Shown: positions 1 to 11,878 of the stretch, piece by piece
How the letters are laid out: each line of letters starts with the position of its first letter
Position numbering within the stretch: the stretch's first letter is position 1
Origin: Oxyruncus cristatus
Lineage: Eukaryota; Chordata; Aves; Passeriformes; Cotingidae
NCBI GenBank assembly: GCA_013399855.1
Contig: VXAY01006699.1
Location: 184,866-248,865 of the forward strand
DNA length: 64,000 nt
Reading direction: 5' to 3'
Translations under genes and position numbers: made by a program
The notes under the pieces: model-generated
What the model was told of the DNA's origin: nothing
The model's input: the letters and a program-made list of their open reading frames with translations, nothing else
Databases searched by the model: none

Positions 1-271
1 GTGTGGGCCTTCAGTCGCCTTAGGTTGAACAGGCTTCCATCAGTACGATATCAAATGTAGATACCATCCTGATCATCGAGGTCTGCCGTGACCCTTTGGA
101 GCATCATGCTGAAAAAGACTATGAATAGGGTAGGAGCGAGAACGCAGCCTTGTTTCACGCCATTCTTTATTAGAAAGGGCTCAGAAAGTGTGTTGCCATA
201 TCTGATTTGGCCATGCTGATCCTTGTGGAGTGAGATGATCATTTTAAGGAACTTGGGGGGATAACCTAAAC
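1..271 (-). mobile_element. Non-CR1 LINE reverse transcriptase fragment, 3'-ward part
   Basis: Read on the minus strand from 271 to 1, one frame encodes a non-LTR retrotransposon reverse transcriptase. It begins with a PPKFLKMIISLH segment and continues through NGVKQGCVLAPTLF, the conserved RT block that follows the first catalytic aspartate motif. It then runs to RTDGSLFNLRRL and off the window, so the YADD catalytic box is not visible. The frame has one stop, a TGA at 53-51, best explained as CGA decayed at a CpG. The near-intact frame suggests a fairly recent insertion. The protein is not CR1-like, and CR1 is the dominant LINE of birds. Its clade (RTE-related or other) is not resolved here. 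It joins head to head with the fragment at 272-564. Confidence 0.88.
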
Positions 272-564
272 AAAATCCTGGCAAGAATACTCTTGAACAG
301 ATTAATACCCGCTATAGCAGAAGAAATTCTACCTGAAAGTCAGTGTGGTTTCAGAGCCAACAGGAGTACCACAGACATGGTGTTTGTTCTCAGACAACTG
401 CAAGAGAAGTGCAGGAAACAGAACAAAGGTCTTTATGTAACCTTTGTCGACCTCACCAAGGCTTTCGATACTGTGAGCAGAAAAGGTCTGTGGGAGATTT
501 TGGAACGTTTAGGTTGTCCCCCCAAGTTCCTTAAAATGATCATCTCGCTCCACGAGGATCAGCA
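272..564 (+). mobile_element. Same LINE, upstream RT part in inverted orientation
   Basis: The plus-strand frame starting at 272 reads KILARILLNRL, then ESQCGFRANRSTTD, then FVDLTKAFDTV (RT motif A with its catalytic aspartate), and ends in CPPKFLKMIISLHEDQ. This lies immediately upstream of the protein encoded on the other strand at 271-1. The two parts overlap by 58 bp: 507-564 repeats 271-214 in inverted orientation. The match to the LINE stops exactly after 564, where the codon that should be His becomes unrelated sequence. Seen from the minus strand this is a LINE whose 5' part is inverted, the structure expected from twin priming. The frame has no stop within the segment. Confidence 0.88.
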
Positions 565-1048
565 ATTTGCTGTATGCTATCAAAAAGACAGCTTTACGGA
601 GCTGACTGCACTGCAATTGTTAGATGTGGTACTGGGTGATACTGGATACTCCTTTCAGGTGATCAGGAGCTGAATGACAGGCTTGAAGTGGAGTTAGGCA
701 GTTCTTGAAAATTCAAGGTGCTTTGGAGACTCATACATATCCATATTTGAAATACTCAAAATGAGAACAACAGAGTAGGACAGAGTTAGCCATTTCAGTG
801 TTTCACCTAGACGGGTTTGAGCCAATTTGGATGTACACTTCACCTTTCACAGCTCTCATAGAGGAGTTTATGAAGCACAGAAGAATCCCTTGTTTGAAAA
901 ACTAATCCATTTCCAGTTAGATTTTTTTAGAGTCAAAATCTTTACTTAATCAAATTTTTGGGGTTTTTTGTTTTTTGTTTTTTTGTTTGTTTTTTTTTTA
1001 AACAGGACTTATTTAGACATGTGGAAATGGAGTGATGGTGCATCAGGA
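565..1048. other. Unassigned flank with T-rich tract
   Basis: This is probable host flank to the right of the inverted LINE. It is ordinary AT-rich sequence with a T/TG-rich low-complexity tract at about 954-1000. I see no gene. Confidence 0.6.
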
Positions 1049-1265
1049 TGTTCAAATTGGACATGAGGAAAAGGTTTTTCACTGAGAGGCTGGAACAGGC
1101 TCCCCAGGGAAGCTATGGCACAAGCATGTCAAAAGTTAAAGGAGCATCTGCATGATACTCTTACTCATATGGTTTAGTTTTAGGTATTCCCGTGAGGAGA
1201 GGGGAGTTGGGCTCCATAATCCTTGTTGGGTCTCTTCCAATATTCTGAAATATTCTATGATTCTG
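1049..1265 (+). mobile_element. CR1 LINE 3' end
   Basis: The sequence follows the avian CR1 3' region: a TTGGACATGAGGAAAAGG block, then GGAACAGGCTCCCCAGGGA, a TTGGGCTCCATAATCCTTG block, a GGTCTCTTCCAA block and the terminal tail ATTCTATGATTCTG. The tail is the short direct-repeat 3' end typical of CR1, so the copy is in plus orientation and 5'-truncated. It is moderately diverged from the consensus as I remember it and carries no coding capacity. Confidence 0.9.
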
Positions 1266-1718
1266 TCATTATTTTGCAAGTAAACCAGGTCTGGTCACTT
1301 GAGGTTGCTTTGAATACTTGAGACACAGTTTCAGGAGTGCAAGATATTTAGAAGTCATATATAAATATTGAATAACCCAACCATTAAGTTTGGACATCTC
1401 CACATAAATAATGGATGTAATTTCATATCCTTTTTGATATTAAGGACATCAACACAAAAATAAGTTAGATATTCCTAGTAAATTAGGTCATGAAAAAACA
1501 AACACTCTCCAGATTTTAGGACTATGTAAACTTATTCATGCTCTGTTTTTCATATTGCTTATATTGTACCTAAAAATACAGGCTTTCACTAGCAGTATCG
1601 TATTCTTTTTTACTGAAACAGTTTGTACTAAGTTAGAGATCGAAGTAACAAAATCCAGAAGGAAACAGATTCATAAAGACAAAAAGCTGGAGTATTACTT
1701 TTCAGGCATTAGATACCA

Positions 1719-1806
1719 AGGGGAAAAAATAAAAAAAAAAAAAAAGGAAGACGGGAAGGATGGAAGGAAGGAAAGAAGGAGTGAAGGTAAAGAGAGAAAG
1801 AAAATA
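1719..1806. repeat. A-rich and GGAA/GAAA purine tract
   Basis: Nearly pure purine on the plus strand: an A-run, then degenerate GGAA, GAAGG and GAGAAAG units. A simple low-complexity repeat. Confidence 0.85.
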
Positions 1807-2515
1807 AACATTACTGTAATTGGGGCAGGTTTATTTCCCCAAGTCTTCTCTTGTGTACAGTATTTTAAAATGCAACAGCATATTATAAATTTGTGCCAAA
1901 ACTACTAAGCCACTCAAAAGATTCCATAGAGAACTGATCAATTCTTTTCATGTCTTCTGCACACTTCTTAACTCTAAGCTATTAATTAGGTCATAGTCTG
2001 AACTTTGCTTCAATATGAGAAAATGTAAAGTTGTCTAATACTTTCCATCAAAAAAATCTTAATTTGAATAATGAACTTGTAGCATTTATCCTAAGTATCT
2101 GATCCAGACTTAATCATTTTGGTAAATTCCAACCCTTTCAAAGAAAGAGACTTGGGAAAGTACAATGCTAAAACAAAACCCTCTAAACAAACAAAGAGAA
2201 AAAAACAAATAAGACCTGTGGGTAGAACTCGTTTTTTAGATTTTAGCATCCCCAGTGGTTGGGGAGAAATATTGTACAGGTAAGACTTTTGTGCCAAAGG
2301 TATGTTTTTTACTTTTTCTCACATACAAACATATCTTGTCAGGGAAAAAAAACCCAAAAAAAACCAAACAAACAGAAAATCAATACTCATATACTTAGTA
2401 GGTTAGATTTTTGTAGCTATTATTTTTCTTGATAATCTTCTCAGAACCAACTCTGTACTGTTTTGTGGCTCATCCCAAGCACTGATTGTGAGTACAGAGA
2501 GCTGGCACCTACCAC

Positions 2516-2542
2516 AGCTAGGTGGTAGAAAGCCACCTAGCT
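2516..2542. repeat. 10-bp perfect inverted repeat
   Basis: Arms AGCTAGGTGG (2516-2525) and CCACCTAGCT (2533-2542) are perfect reverse complements around the 7-nt spacer TAGAAAG. Function unknown. Confidence 0.85.
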
Positions 2543-5500
2543 CAGGTGGCAAGCAGACAAGAGGTAGGTACACTGTGTGCTTGTGCATGTGCCAATGCAG
2601 GAGCAGCTGGGAAGCAAGAAGAATGTCTGAATGTTTGGAAGTGAGGAGGGAACCTGCACAAATGACGTGGGCATGGAACACAAGGCTGTCAACAGGACAG
2701 TTCAGCCAGAGGGGTAAGAGATGGGGACAGGACGAGGAGGGTTTCGGATGTGGATCCATTAAATGACTAAGATTTACTGGGCATCAATGGGTCTCAGAGG
2801 TATATTCAACAAGAATACCTGAAAAACCACATAGCAGATGTGGGGCCAGGAGTCTAAGAAGTTAAGGGATGGAACAGGATAAAAAAATTTGGAATGGATT
2901 GTCCAAGACAGCCTTAAAGCAGAAGATGCTGAGGGAAAACAGAGAAAGGGCAAAATGAGATATGAAAAAATAGATAGATGAAGAGGTAGCTAAAAGAAAA
3001 GTGGTAAGGGAAACCTGCTATTGGAGAGGGTCTGAGAAAAATATTTCACAATATAACAAAACACGGGAATAAATCAAGATAAAAGAGACTAACAGGTTGC
3101 ATTAGGAGAAAGCAACTGAGATGGTTCAGGGAATAACATCCAGAAGTCTGAGAGAATAGCCTGAAATGGCTGTCAAGGTGATCTGTGAAATCACCTGGCA
3201 ATCTCTGCTTGTTTCAGCTGTGATGCTAATTTATACTGATCACAGTAACTCCCTTTCACTGTAAGTTCTATATGCTACAGTGGTCTCCCTATCTGTATAT
3301 ATAGATCAATTATTGAAGGATGCAACATATTATCTTCAAATTTAATTTCTGTTTTCTATTTTAATGAGAACCGTGTCTAGTTTGGTGACAGACCTACTGT
3401 ACAAAAGACTCTGGAACATGCAGAGAAGACTGAGAGCTGCAGAAGCTTTTGTTTAACCTCCTATGGAAGATGGAAGGTGCTTAGTGATAAGGCAAATGAT
3501 TCCAGAATTCGAACAGAACATATTAAAATATGGTAAAGGTACTCTGGAGATGTGATCAAGTCACAGAATTTGTATGTGAATCTCTGTGATTTGTTTACAT
3601 CAGATTAATCTCTGCTCATTTGTTCCCTATTATCCTGGTGTCAGATTCACAGATATTCTGACAATAGCAGGTGAAAAAAATGTTGAGTTTTCCTTAGTGG
3701 AATTGCTTTATAATGCTGCAAAAGACTTGGTTTTTCAATATTTCAAACAGGATTTCTTGCATCAGTGGATATTTATAATTTTAATCTTTCTATACATAAA
3801 TTTTTAATCTGTAAATTGGAAGTAGAAATTAACATTTTGCTGGATGTTATGTAGAAGAAATAATAATATTTGTGTATCAGTCAGGCAAAATGGTAATGAG
3901 ATGAATAGGGAAAAAACACACTATTATATTCAAAATAAAAATAGATAGTGCACAATTGAGGGTAAAGGCATACTGAACCATGAGGACAAAGCTTCATATG
4001 ATGCTCTTCTGTGCCCTGGAAAAGTGCATGGAAATCAGGCTGTGACTGTGTGATCCTTGTGTCCTGATACACACCCTGGGGAACTGAATGAAGATATCAT
4101 AAACACCATAATTCTGGCATTTCTTAGAATATCACTCCTTTGAGTAGGACTGTTTTGTGTATGTATATTTGTGTGCTCATGTTCTGTACAATGTAACTAA
4201 CTGCTGGTGTAAATGTCTGAGTTGGTATTAATGTACAAGTGCAATACCTGAGATGAATATGTTTCTACAAGACAAATCGCATGTCAGAATGGTATCTCAA
4301 AAGAAACTGCTGCTATGTCCTGATTAAATCCATCTCCTCCATTCAAAAAATCACATTTCCAATATTCAGTGGTTCCCATGGACTCCATTATTGATCATCT
4401 TTATGCTAAAATCAAGTATTTTCTACCACAAAGAAAAGCCACCTAGCAATCTAGACCTTAATACTGAAGTTATTTTAGGATATGATAACAGGAATGGGGA
4501 TTTATTGCGTGCAGTGGCCACCGTGCAAAGTGGTACCATCAAAATCTTATGTGGAAAGTAAGAGAGTGACTCTTACTGTAGAAGAACTACAGGAATCTTT
4601 GACTGGTATACATGAGAAATTAAGTAGCCACCAAATCAAAACAGTTTATTGATGTGAGACTAGTGTGTGGCTTTTGAGCAGTTCAAGTGAGGCTGCCCTG
4701 CCAAGCTCATATGACATGGCAGCAGTAGCACTGCTAGCATGACAGGTTCTTGTTACAGGAATGAACAAGCTAAGCTTGCTCAGGCTCAAAGTATGAGGAC
4801 ATACTTGAACTCATCTACAGGTTAATTCCTTCATATAGCAGAGTAGTTGTACCCATGAGGAAACACTGTCTTCTTTAGCCTCTTAAGTATTTGGTTTGTC
4901 TCCCAGCATTTTCCTTGAATTCACTGAACAATGTGAACTTTATAGTAGAATGGGGAGGTAGATTAAAAACTGCCTGCAGCATCAGAAACAATTTACGTTG
5001 GGTAATTTATTCGAACAATTTGCAGTGCAAAATAATTAGATCTCTATAAAAAGTTTCCTTTAAATTAAGCATACCACAATAATGACTGTAATATGCATAT
5101 AGGTTTTGCTAAAAATCTAGCTGTCTGATAACTGAGGTCTATGTAATATCTTCAGTTTCGGAATTTACAAAAAGCTGTCCCTGTTTTGGACAGGGTGTAT
5201 TATTACTACATTTTCACACATTTGTTTTCAGTCTCAGCTGGGAGACATTGACCTAAAAGGAACTCCAAAGGCTGGTCTTACAGACTGTATGTTCAGATAA
5301 AATTAGGGTTTTTCCCAGCTAATGTAGTCTGCCAGAATTCTTTCTATTAGTGGTATCTTGGCTTTTTACAATACTAATACCACAGTGCCCTATAATTAAA
5401 GGGCATTTATGTCTCTGCATTGCCATTAGTATAAAATTTACTTGAACAGCCAAAAACATGTTAAGTATTTGGTTGAGCCAAAATAACTGAGGGAAACTGG

Positions 5501-5787
5501 TACCATTAAGCTCTCTGGACTGTTGAAAACATTCCTAGGAGATTAAGGGTTATACTTTACCTTTAACTGTGCTCACAAAAAGTATTTTGCAGTTAGTTCT
5601 ATGGAACTCGAATTGAAAATGATGCCATTTAATTCTTACGTAAGTTTTAAGTAGCCTGTATTTTCTCTCCTTGAACTGAGGGATCCTGGACAGTGTGTAA
5701 GACTTCTGCAATGTCTTTTGGAAAGTATGTTTAACTCACTTTACCATCACTGCTTCCTCATGTATCATTGATTTCAGGCAATTTAAT

Positions 5788-5876
5788 GCCAGAGAGAACA
5801 TTTGATCATTGAGTCTGACCTCCTCACTAAATGTCATCCATTGGCCAGTTTAGAACATAATATTTTGACTAAATGT
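5788..5876 (-). mobile_element. Ancient CR1-like LINE tail
   Basis: The order TTGATCATTGAGTCTGACCTCCT, broken here as TTGATCATT then GAGTCTGACCTCCT, followed by a CCAGTT block and TTTTGACTAAA, resembles the old amniote CR1-type 3' end in antisense (a GATCATCTAGTCTGACCTCC-like core). It is short and diverged, and no coding is left. The assignment rests on memory of the consensus. Confidence 0.5.
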
Positions 5877-7184
5877 TTGGGGTTTTTTTTTTCTGTCTGC
5901 AGATGATTAACCTCTTGTGGACAACACTAGGCTGTCACAGTTCTTTGAAACCACAGCAATAACGTAGAGTTGAGCAAGGATGGAATACCCACTTAATTAA
6001 CATGCCCAGTTAATTTCACTACAAAACTCACACCACACAGTGCAGAGAATTCTAATGGTCCCTGCTGACCTGTGGTGGGAAAACATTCCTTTGTGGTCTC
6101 ATGAACACTGTAGCAGCAGGTATGTGAACAAGGCTGACCACAGAAAAGTGTTCTTCAGGTTCTCCCTAACTACTGGTCAGTAACAGCTAACATGGTATTT
6201 CAGTTGCAGCCTATCTTTAAAACCTCAAGAAGAGATGACAATTAACTCCAGATATATGGGGGAGTTGCCTTTTTATTTTAGCAATACAGACTTAAAGTCA
6301 CTATCTAAAACTATAGAGAATGGCTACAATTAAAGGTCTTGGTTTACACACTGGGACTCCCCAGCTGGCAAACCTATTACAACTGTTTCAGATTAGGATG
6401 CAAAACCAACTGGGTGAGATTCTATAAAGTCACTGGTTAAAATTTATTTACCAAAAAAAAAAGACAAACCTTCCCATTATAGTGCTTTATATACAAATGA
6501 AAACAGTAGTGGTTAAATTTAAATGAACAGTATACATTGTTGTCAGCGAACTCATTCCATATTTTTCATGTTCTCTTCCAGGAGAAAAGGTTGCCTACTC
6601 AACACAAAACTCAAATTAGTTGTTAATAGTAAAAAATGTTTACTATCTATGAACAGTTCTTAAGAATATCGAAGTACAAATAGTTTTTGCATCTAGAAAA
6701 AAAATATTAAATTTACTTTTCTTCTGATCCTGTTACCATCATGTAAATGATGTTAACCTGTATTACCAAATATTCAAGTAAAGGTGGCTGTCAAGTACAG
6801 CATTTTCATCCATCTGAACTGAAAGTAGGAAAAGACTACTGCCTATTCCTCCCTGCTTCCGAAAAATACCCCAGCTGTACCTCTAATTTTGTGCAAGTTA
6901 TTCAAGGGTAAACATCAAATTGCCAATTCTTTTGTTGGAGTGTAAGTTTTCTGAGATACGAGACCTAGGTGAAGATATAGTAACTCTTCAATGTTACATA
7001 CTTGAATATAAACACATTTCAGGTATGAATTAGCAATGTCAAGATCACAGAATCATTATATCAGATGTTAATTTTCAACGTGGTAGAATAACTACAGGAT
7101 CCTGAGTATTTGTTCCATTATAAGGACAGAGAATGTCTCTCTTTTGAACTTGATAAATGTAAGAACTGAGATAAGTAGCTTGTC

Positions 7185-7239
7185 TTACAGAAAAACTGTT
7201 ACTCGGAGAAAAACTGTTACAGAAAAAAGTTACTCGGAG
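7185..7239. repeat. Short imperfect tandem duplication
   Basis: A unit beginning TTACAGAAAAA and ending GTTACTCGGAG occurs at 7185-7208 and again at 7217-7239, separated by AAAAACTG. It looks like a local replication-slippage duplication. Confidence 0.8.
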
Positions 7240-7699
7240 TAATAACATTGTTAGCTTAGTCAGACACACTTCAGCGCAGGCAAAAACAATGAAGGACAGG
7301 ATTCCTGAGAGACATGATGATGAAAGCAATAGATAATAAATTCTGGATAGAAATGAGGAAGAAACACAGAATTGCAAGTTCTTGCTAAAATCCCAAAATA
7401 AACACATCTGAAGAAATGGGTTTGCTTTAAGCATTTTCTTCAATCATTGCAATTACATTAAGCCTGTAAATTATGCTATTAAAAAAACCCAGACTCAAAA
7501 AAACAACTAATATTACAGTTTCCTCTCTGCCATACCTATATATGTCAATATATCTATATGAAATTTGTGTCGAAGAGAATTGGATATTAAATCGGAGTTC
7601 TCAGAACAAAGCATGGGTATGACCTCAGGCAAAGGAGGGTACAGCAGAGGGGATCAGAAACTCAGGTGTAATCAAAATAAGATCTTTATGTATTCCAGT

Positions 7700-7798
7700 A
7701 AAAACAAACAAACAAAAACCAAAACAAAACAAAGCAAAAAAACTAAAAAAAAAAAACCCAAACCAAAAACCCCACAAACCCCCCACTAAAAAAAAAAG
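7700..7798. repeat. A-rich (AAAC/AAAACC) low-complexity tract
   Basis: A run of A with interspersed C in AAAC, AAACC and CCCAAACC steps. It contains no G apart from one AAAGC. Confidence 0.85.
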
Positions 7799-10700
7799 CC
7801 AACCCAAGTTACAAATAGCCTATCTGACATCATTAGTTAACCATAAGGACCAGATCAGAACAGGTAAGTCCTAAGTTACAAAATGAAAAAAAAAAAAAAA
7901 TCACCTATGCCTTCTAAAGCAAAAATATTTGGAGTCTAAATATTGGTCTACGCAGATTTTTTTTTTTTAATACAATTTTACACAACCACTGCAATTATTA
8001 CTTTTAACTTTTTTAGTGTAAGATATATATTGTTATAAGCCCTGATAAGACCACTTACACAGTAAAAAGTTTTCTGAGGTCAGGGCCAATGCAAGAGTTC
8101 TTTGTGCTGGAATATGAAAAGCAAAATACTTCTTTCAAGAAAGTAGCTTAAATCAGCAAAACTGTATTCCAGCCACTTTACTCCAGCACACCTTTCCTCT
8201 TTCTATGATAAATAAGTTATCTTGAGAGTCTGGCTGCACTTAGCAGGTTTGATGATAAGAGCTACGCTGATAGAATTACACCAGTCACTCCTCTGTAGTA
8301 CAGAAATAGTTCACTTTGATAAAGTAGCTTTCTTTGCAGGTGCAGCTTAAACCAGCTCCTTGAGTAGAATAACATATACTATCAAACTATTTTTTCTGGC
8401 TTTTTAACTGTCACTTCTGCCTTCATTACCGTTTTGATTAAGGATATTATATCTAGAATGACCAGAAATGTAACATCTTTGAATGTAGACCACGGCTGAC
8501 AAAATCTTAAAATTCTTAGTTAAACTGCTTCTTTACATGCTTTTAGGTACCTTCACTCCTATAGTTGTGTCTACCAGAGTGTGCACTGTCAGGCTTTTGG
8601 CTAATATAGCTATGCCAGTAAAACCTGTAATGTAAATTTAGCCTTAGATGGGTGTGACTTATTCCCTTTCTAGGTGGGATAGAACTAATATATGACCACT
8701 TACTACTGGGTGATTGTTGAAATCATGGATTGTACCAACATAGATTTTAATGTGTACTAATGCACTAATCTTAATGTTCCACCTGCAGGACAGAATTGCA
8801 CTGATTTAACTTAAACTGGATTTCAATCTGGCATAAATCTTTAACACACAAATGTAGTCCTGGGAATCAGCTGCTACGATGTTCTTACACATTATCTCAT
8901 TCTGCAGCATGCTCCGTACAAGTCAAGAAGCTTACTCTCCCTAAAGAAGAGTAACCTGTATCAAACACCTCCCATTTATCATGGGGAAATGGAGCATGCA
9001 CAATGCACAGTTATCACGGAGGCACTGAGGCCTGGTAACATATTGTCACCCGGTCACTTGCTAATATGTCAAAGCTGATAGTTACATTGTGATGGACACC
9101 TGCACGGACATTAAAACAGTGTATGCCTAAATGATTCACACAAGTAGAGTAAATTACTCTGTCCCAAGGCTTATGTTGACAATACCATTACAATTTAGTA
9201 ATAATCTATAAAGTTTAATCCTAGATCTGTGCCTACATGTTACACTGTAATTGTCTCTGTAGCTGCGCTATGGACGTACCCTTTACTCTTCAAGCATATG
9301 AATGCGTTAATTTCTGACAAAGGATGACATCCTTCCCCTGAAGAGCTTAAATTCTTTAGAATTATGAAGCAGCTTTCTGAAGAAATAGGTGTCCACACTG
9401 TCCTAAATGAGGGTTAATATGAGAATTTTTTTTCTGTGAAGTTAAAGTGGAGTGATTTGGTTTACGCCTTGACTTCTGTGTCTGTGGACATATATCCATC
9501 ACTTAATATCAGTGAAAGGGTGATTTCATTCATAAATCTGGTCCCTGCTGACCCACAAAACACAGATAAAATGAAAACTGTGTCCACACACAGATTTTCA
9601 CCTATTTAGCAAGGTCATTTTAATTAATCTTTTTTGTTTGTACCTACATAATTGTCCTGTGTGGCCAAGGATAAAGAAGGAAATGTAGGTGGTAGAAATA
9701 ATTTTTTTCCTTTTTTATTGCTGTGTTCTCTTTTTCAAGTGATAAGTGGGGAGAAGAAATTTGCATTTTTATTTAAAGCAACAAAAGTAAATTTGCATTT
9801 TACCAAGAACTGCAGTTTCTTTTCTCAATGCCTAATAAAATATTGATATTAAAATAAACAATGAAGGCACTTGCACAAATAAAAAATTTTAATTAGTGCT
9901 GCTAAATGACGAATTAAATTTTCTTTTCATATTCAGAACCCTTTCAGATGTTGCCCACTGCTCATTTTGGATTCAGGAAAATGTAGAGCTTTTAACAGCT
10001 GCATCTAAAACAGAGACAGAGCTTAAAGAACTGGAAATTAAAAATAAATATATTAGCTGTCTGCTGTCATAAGCTAGAGCTTCAAAGGTCACACTTGAGC
10101 TGCAAAGAAACACTAGAAAGAACGTCAGCATGGAAAAGAAGGTTCATTGAGGTGAGCAATAGGTATGGGTGACTGCAGGAAGGACTCATGAAGCTTTCAG
10201 GAAAGGTTCTGGCTGACAGGAGAGAAGAAGGTAGTATCTTGTTCCTCTTCTCTTTGCCTGAGGCGAAGGATTGGTCTTGATTGAAGGTGGTTACTTTTTT
10301 CTTGGAATCGCATTACTAATTTAATAATGACAAAATACCTAAATGAAACCTTTTGCTTCTCCAGTTTTTGTAGACTGACTTCTTCCAATCCTTTCACCAT
10401 GACTCCTTGACTTGTGCTAAAACTTAAATCTTATGTTTCCCTTCCCAGTGCTAAATGGGCTCAGACATACTTTACACTGAAGAACAAACAGCAACATACA
10501 GTCAATACAGGGAAGAGAAGTGCCTTGATTCTGATGGAGCTTTTTGGATTTGCACTACTGATTTCTTACTTCCAGGTCAGTAAGAGCAAAGGTATAACCC
10601 TCCTCCAGGAAAAAAAAAAAAAAATGCAATAGATGACAGATGAAGAATGAATTCATGGAAGGCAACAGAGAGCCCAAAGAAAAAGTAGAATAGGTTTAAA

Positions 10701-11840
10701 TAATGGAGTATGCAGCAACTTCTATTGTGATTCCAAAAGGACTCTTGCAATGCATACATGGAAGTACTTTAAATTAATAAACACCATTAGAAAAATAAGG
10801 CATTTGCATCAATAAACAAATGAATAAAGGAAGTATTTGAAAGGCACATTGTATGCGTTCAATGTCCCCTTGGAGCCTGGACTATACACTTCTTGTGATT
10901 TATTTACTGTATATGTGCAAGAACAAACACATCATCAGTATTTGTGCTAGTGATGATCTTCTTTATAAAACTATTCAAGATTATAACATACTCAATATTG
11001 CAGAGATGTTTAAATTAAGATTTTCAAACCCCAGAAGTTTATGCACCTAAATTTTTCTTTAGCCAAACTGGCACACATAGAGAAATCAATTCAAAAAGAT
11101 GTATTTTTAGGACTTCACAAAAATTGGAATTTTAGGGATAATTCAAGTTGAGCATACAGAAAAAAAAATCAGTTATTATTCAGGTGATGCTTTTTGGCTG
11201 CTATGAGTAGTTTTGACATTTTCAATGTAAGAAAAATTATGGATACTTGACACATTTTTTTGGGACAAATATACTTTTGAACATCTAGTGGACTTTCAGT
11301 TTGTATTACCTATGCCACAGTTTGTGGCCTTCTTTTACTGTCTGTACCCTGTGTTTTTAAAAAGAACACATGTCAAATTGCTTAAGAGAAACTAAACAAT
11401 ACAGAGAGTGATGCCTCACTTTTCTATTGCAAACCCTGAGTACTTAGTAGTAGTTTGCATACCCAATAAATAATATATTGACTACCAAGCCTACTGTTTA
11501 TGATGACCTTATAAGCTTAAATATTTTCTCCAGTAAAACTAACACATAGTTCCACCCTAACAGGCAATCACTTCTTTGCCTCTCTCATTTATGGACAGAT
11601 AAGATCACATATATTTCTGAAAAATCTCAGGTAAACCCCTTGCTTTAGCTGTAATGGTATACTCACCTAAAAGCACTACCTGGTAATCTTAAAGCTTGAT
11701 TAAGTTTTGATAGTGCACTGGTAGCAAGCTGGACAGACAAATGAGAAAGGATCATTATACAGATTTCCAAAAACATCCCCAAAAGTTGAGGAGTAGAAAG
11801 ATTGAAAACAAAAAAGCAAAATAAAAGATGAGTAGGGGAG

Positions 11841-11878
11841 AAAAACAAACAAACAAACAAACAAACAAACAAACAAAA
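11841..11878. repeat. (AAAC)n microsatellite
   Basis: About eight near-perfect AAAC units. Confidence 0.95.

Larger units (their letters stand above)
1266..5787. other. Gene-free AT-rich DNA
   Basis: I see no exon-like sequence or recognisable transposon. Noted inside are a poly-A and purine-rich (GGAA/GAAA) tract at 1719-1806 and a 10-bp hairpin at 2516-2542. The short open frames look like chance. Confidence 0.6.

Noticed and set aside
1555..1908. 117-codon plus-strand frame.
   Set aside because: Driven by an A/GGAA purine tract (Lys/Arg/Glu run) with unrelated AT-rich ends; no family resemblance.
7565..7807. Lys/Thr-rich frame and its Phe-rich antisense.
   Set aside because: Translation of an A-rich low-complexity tract.
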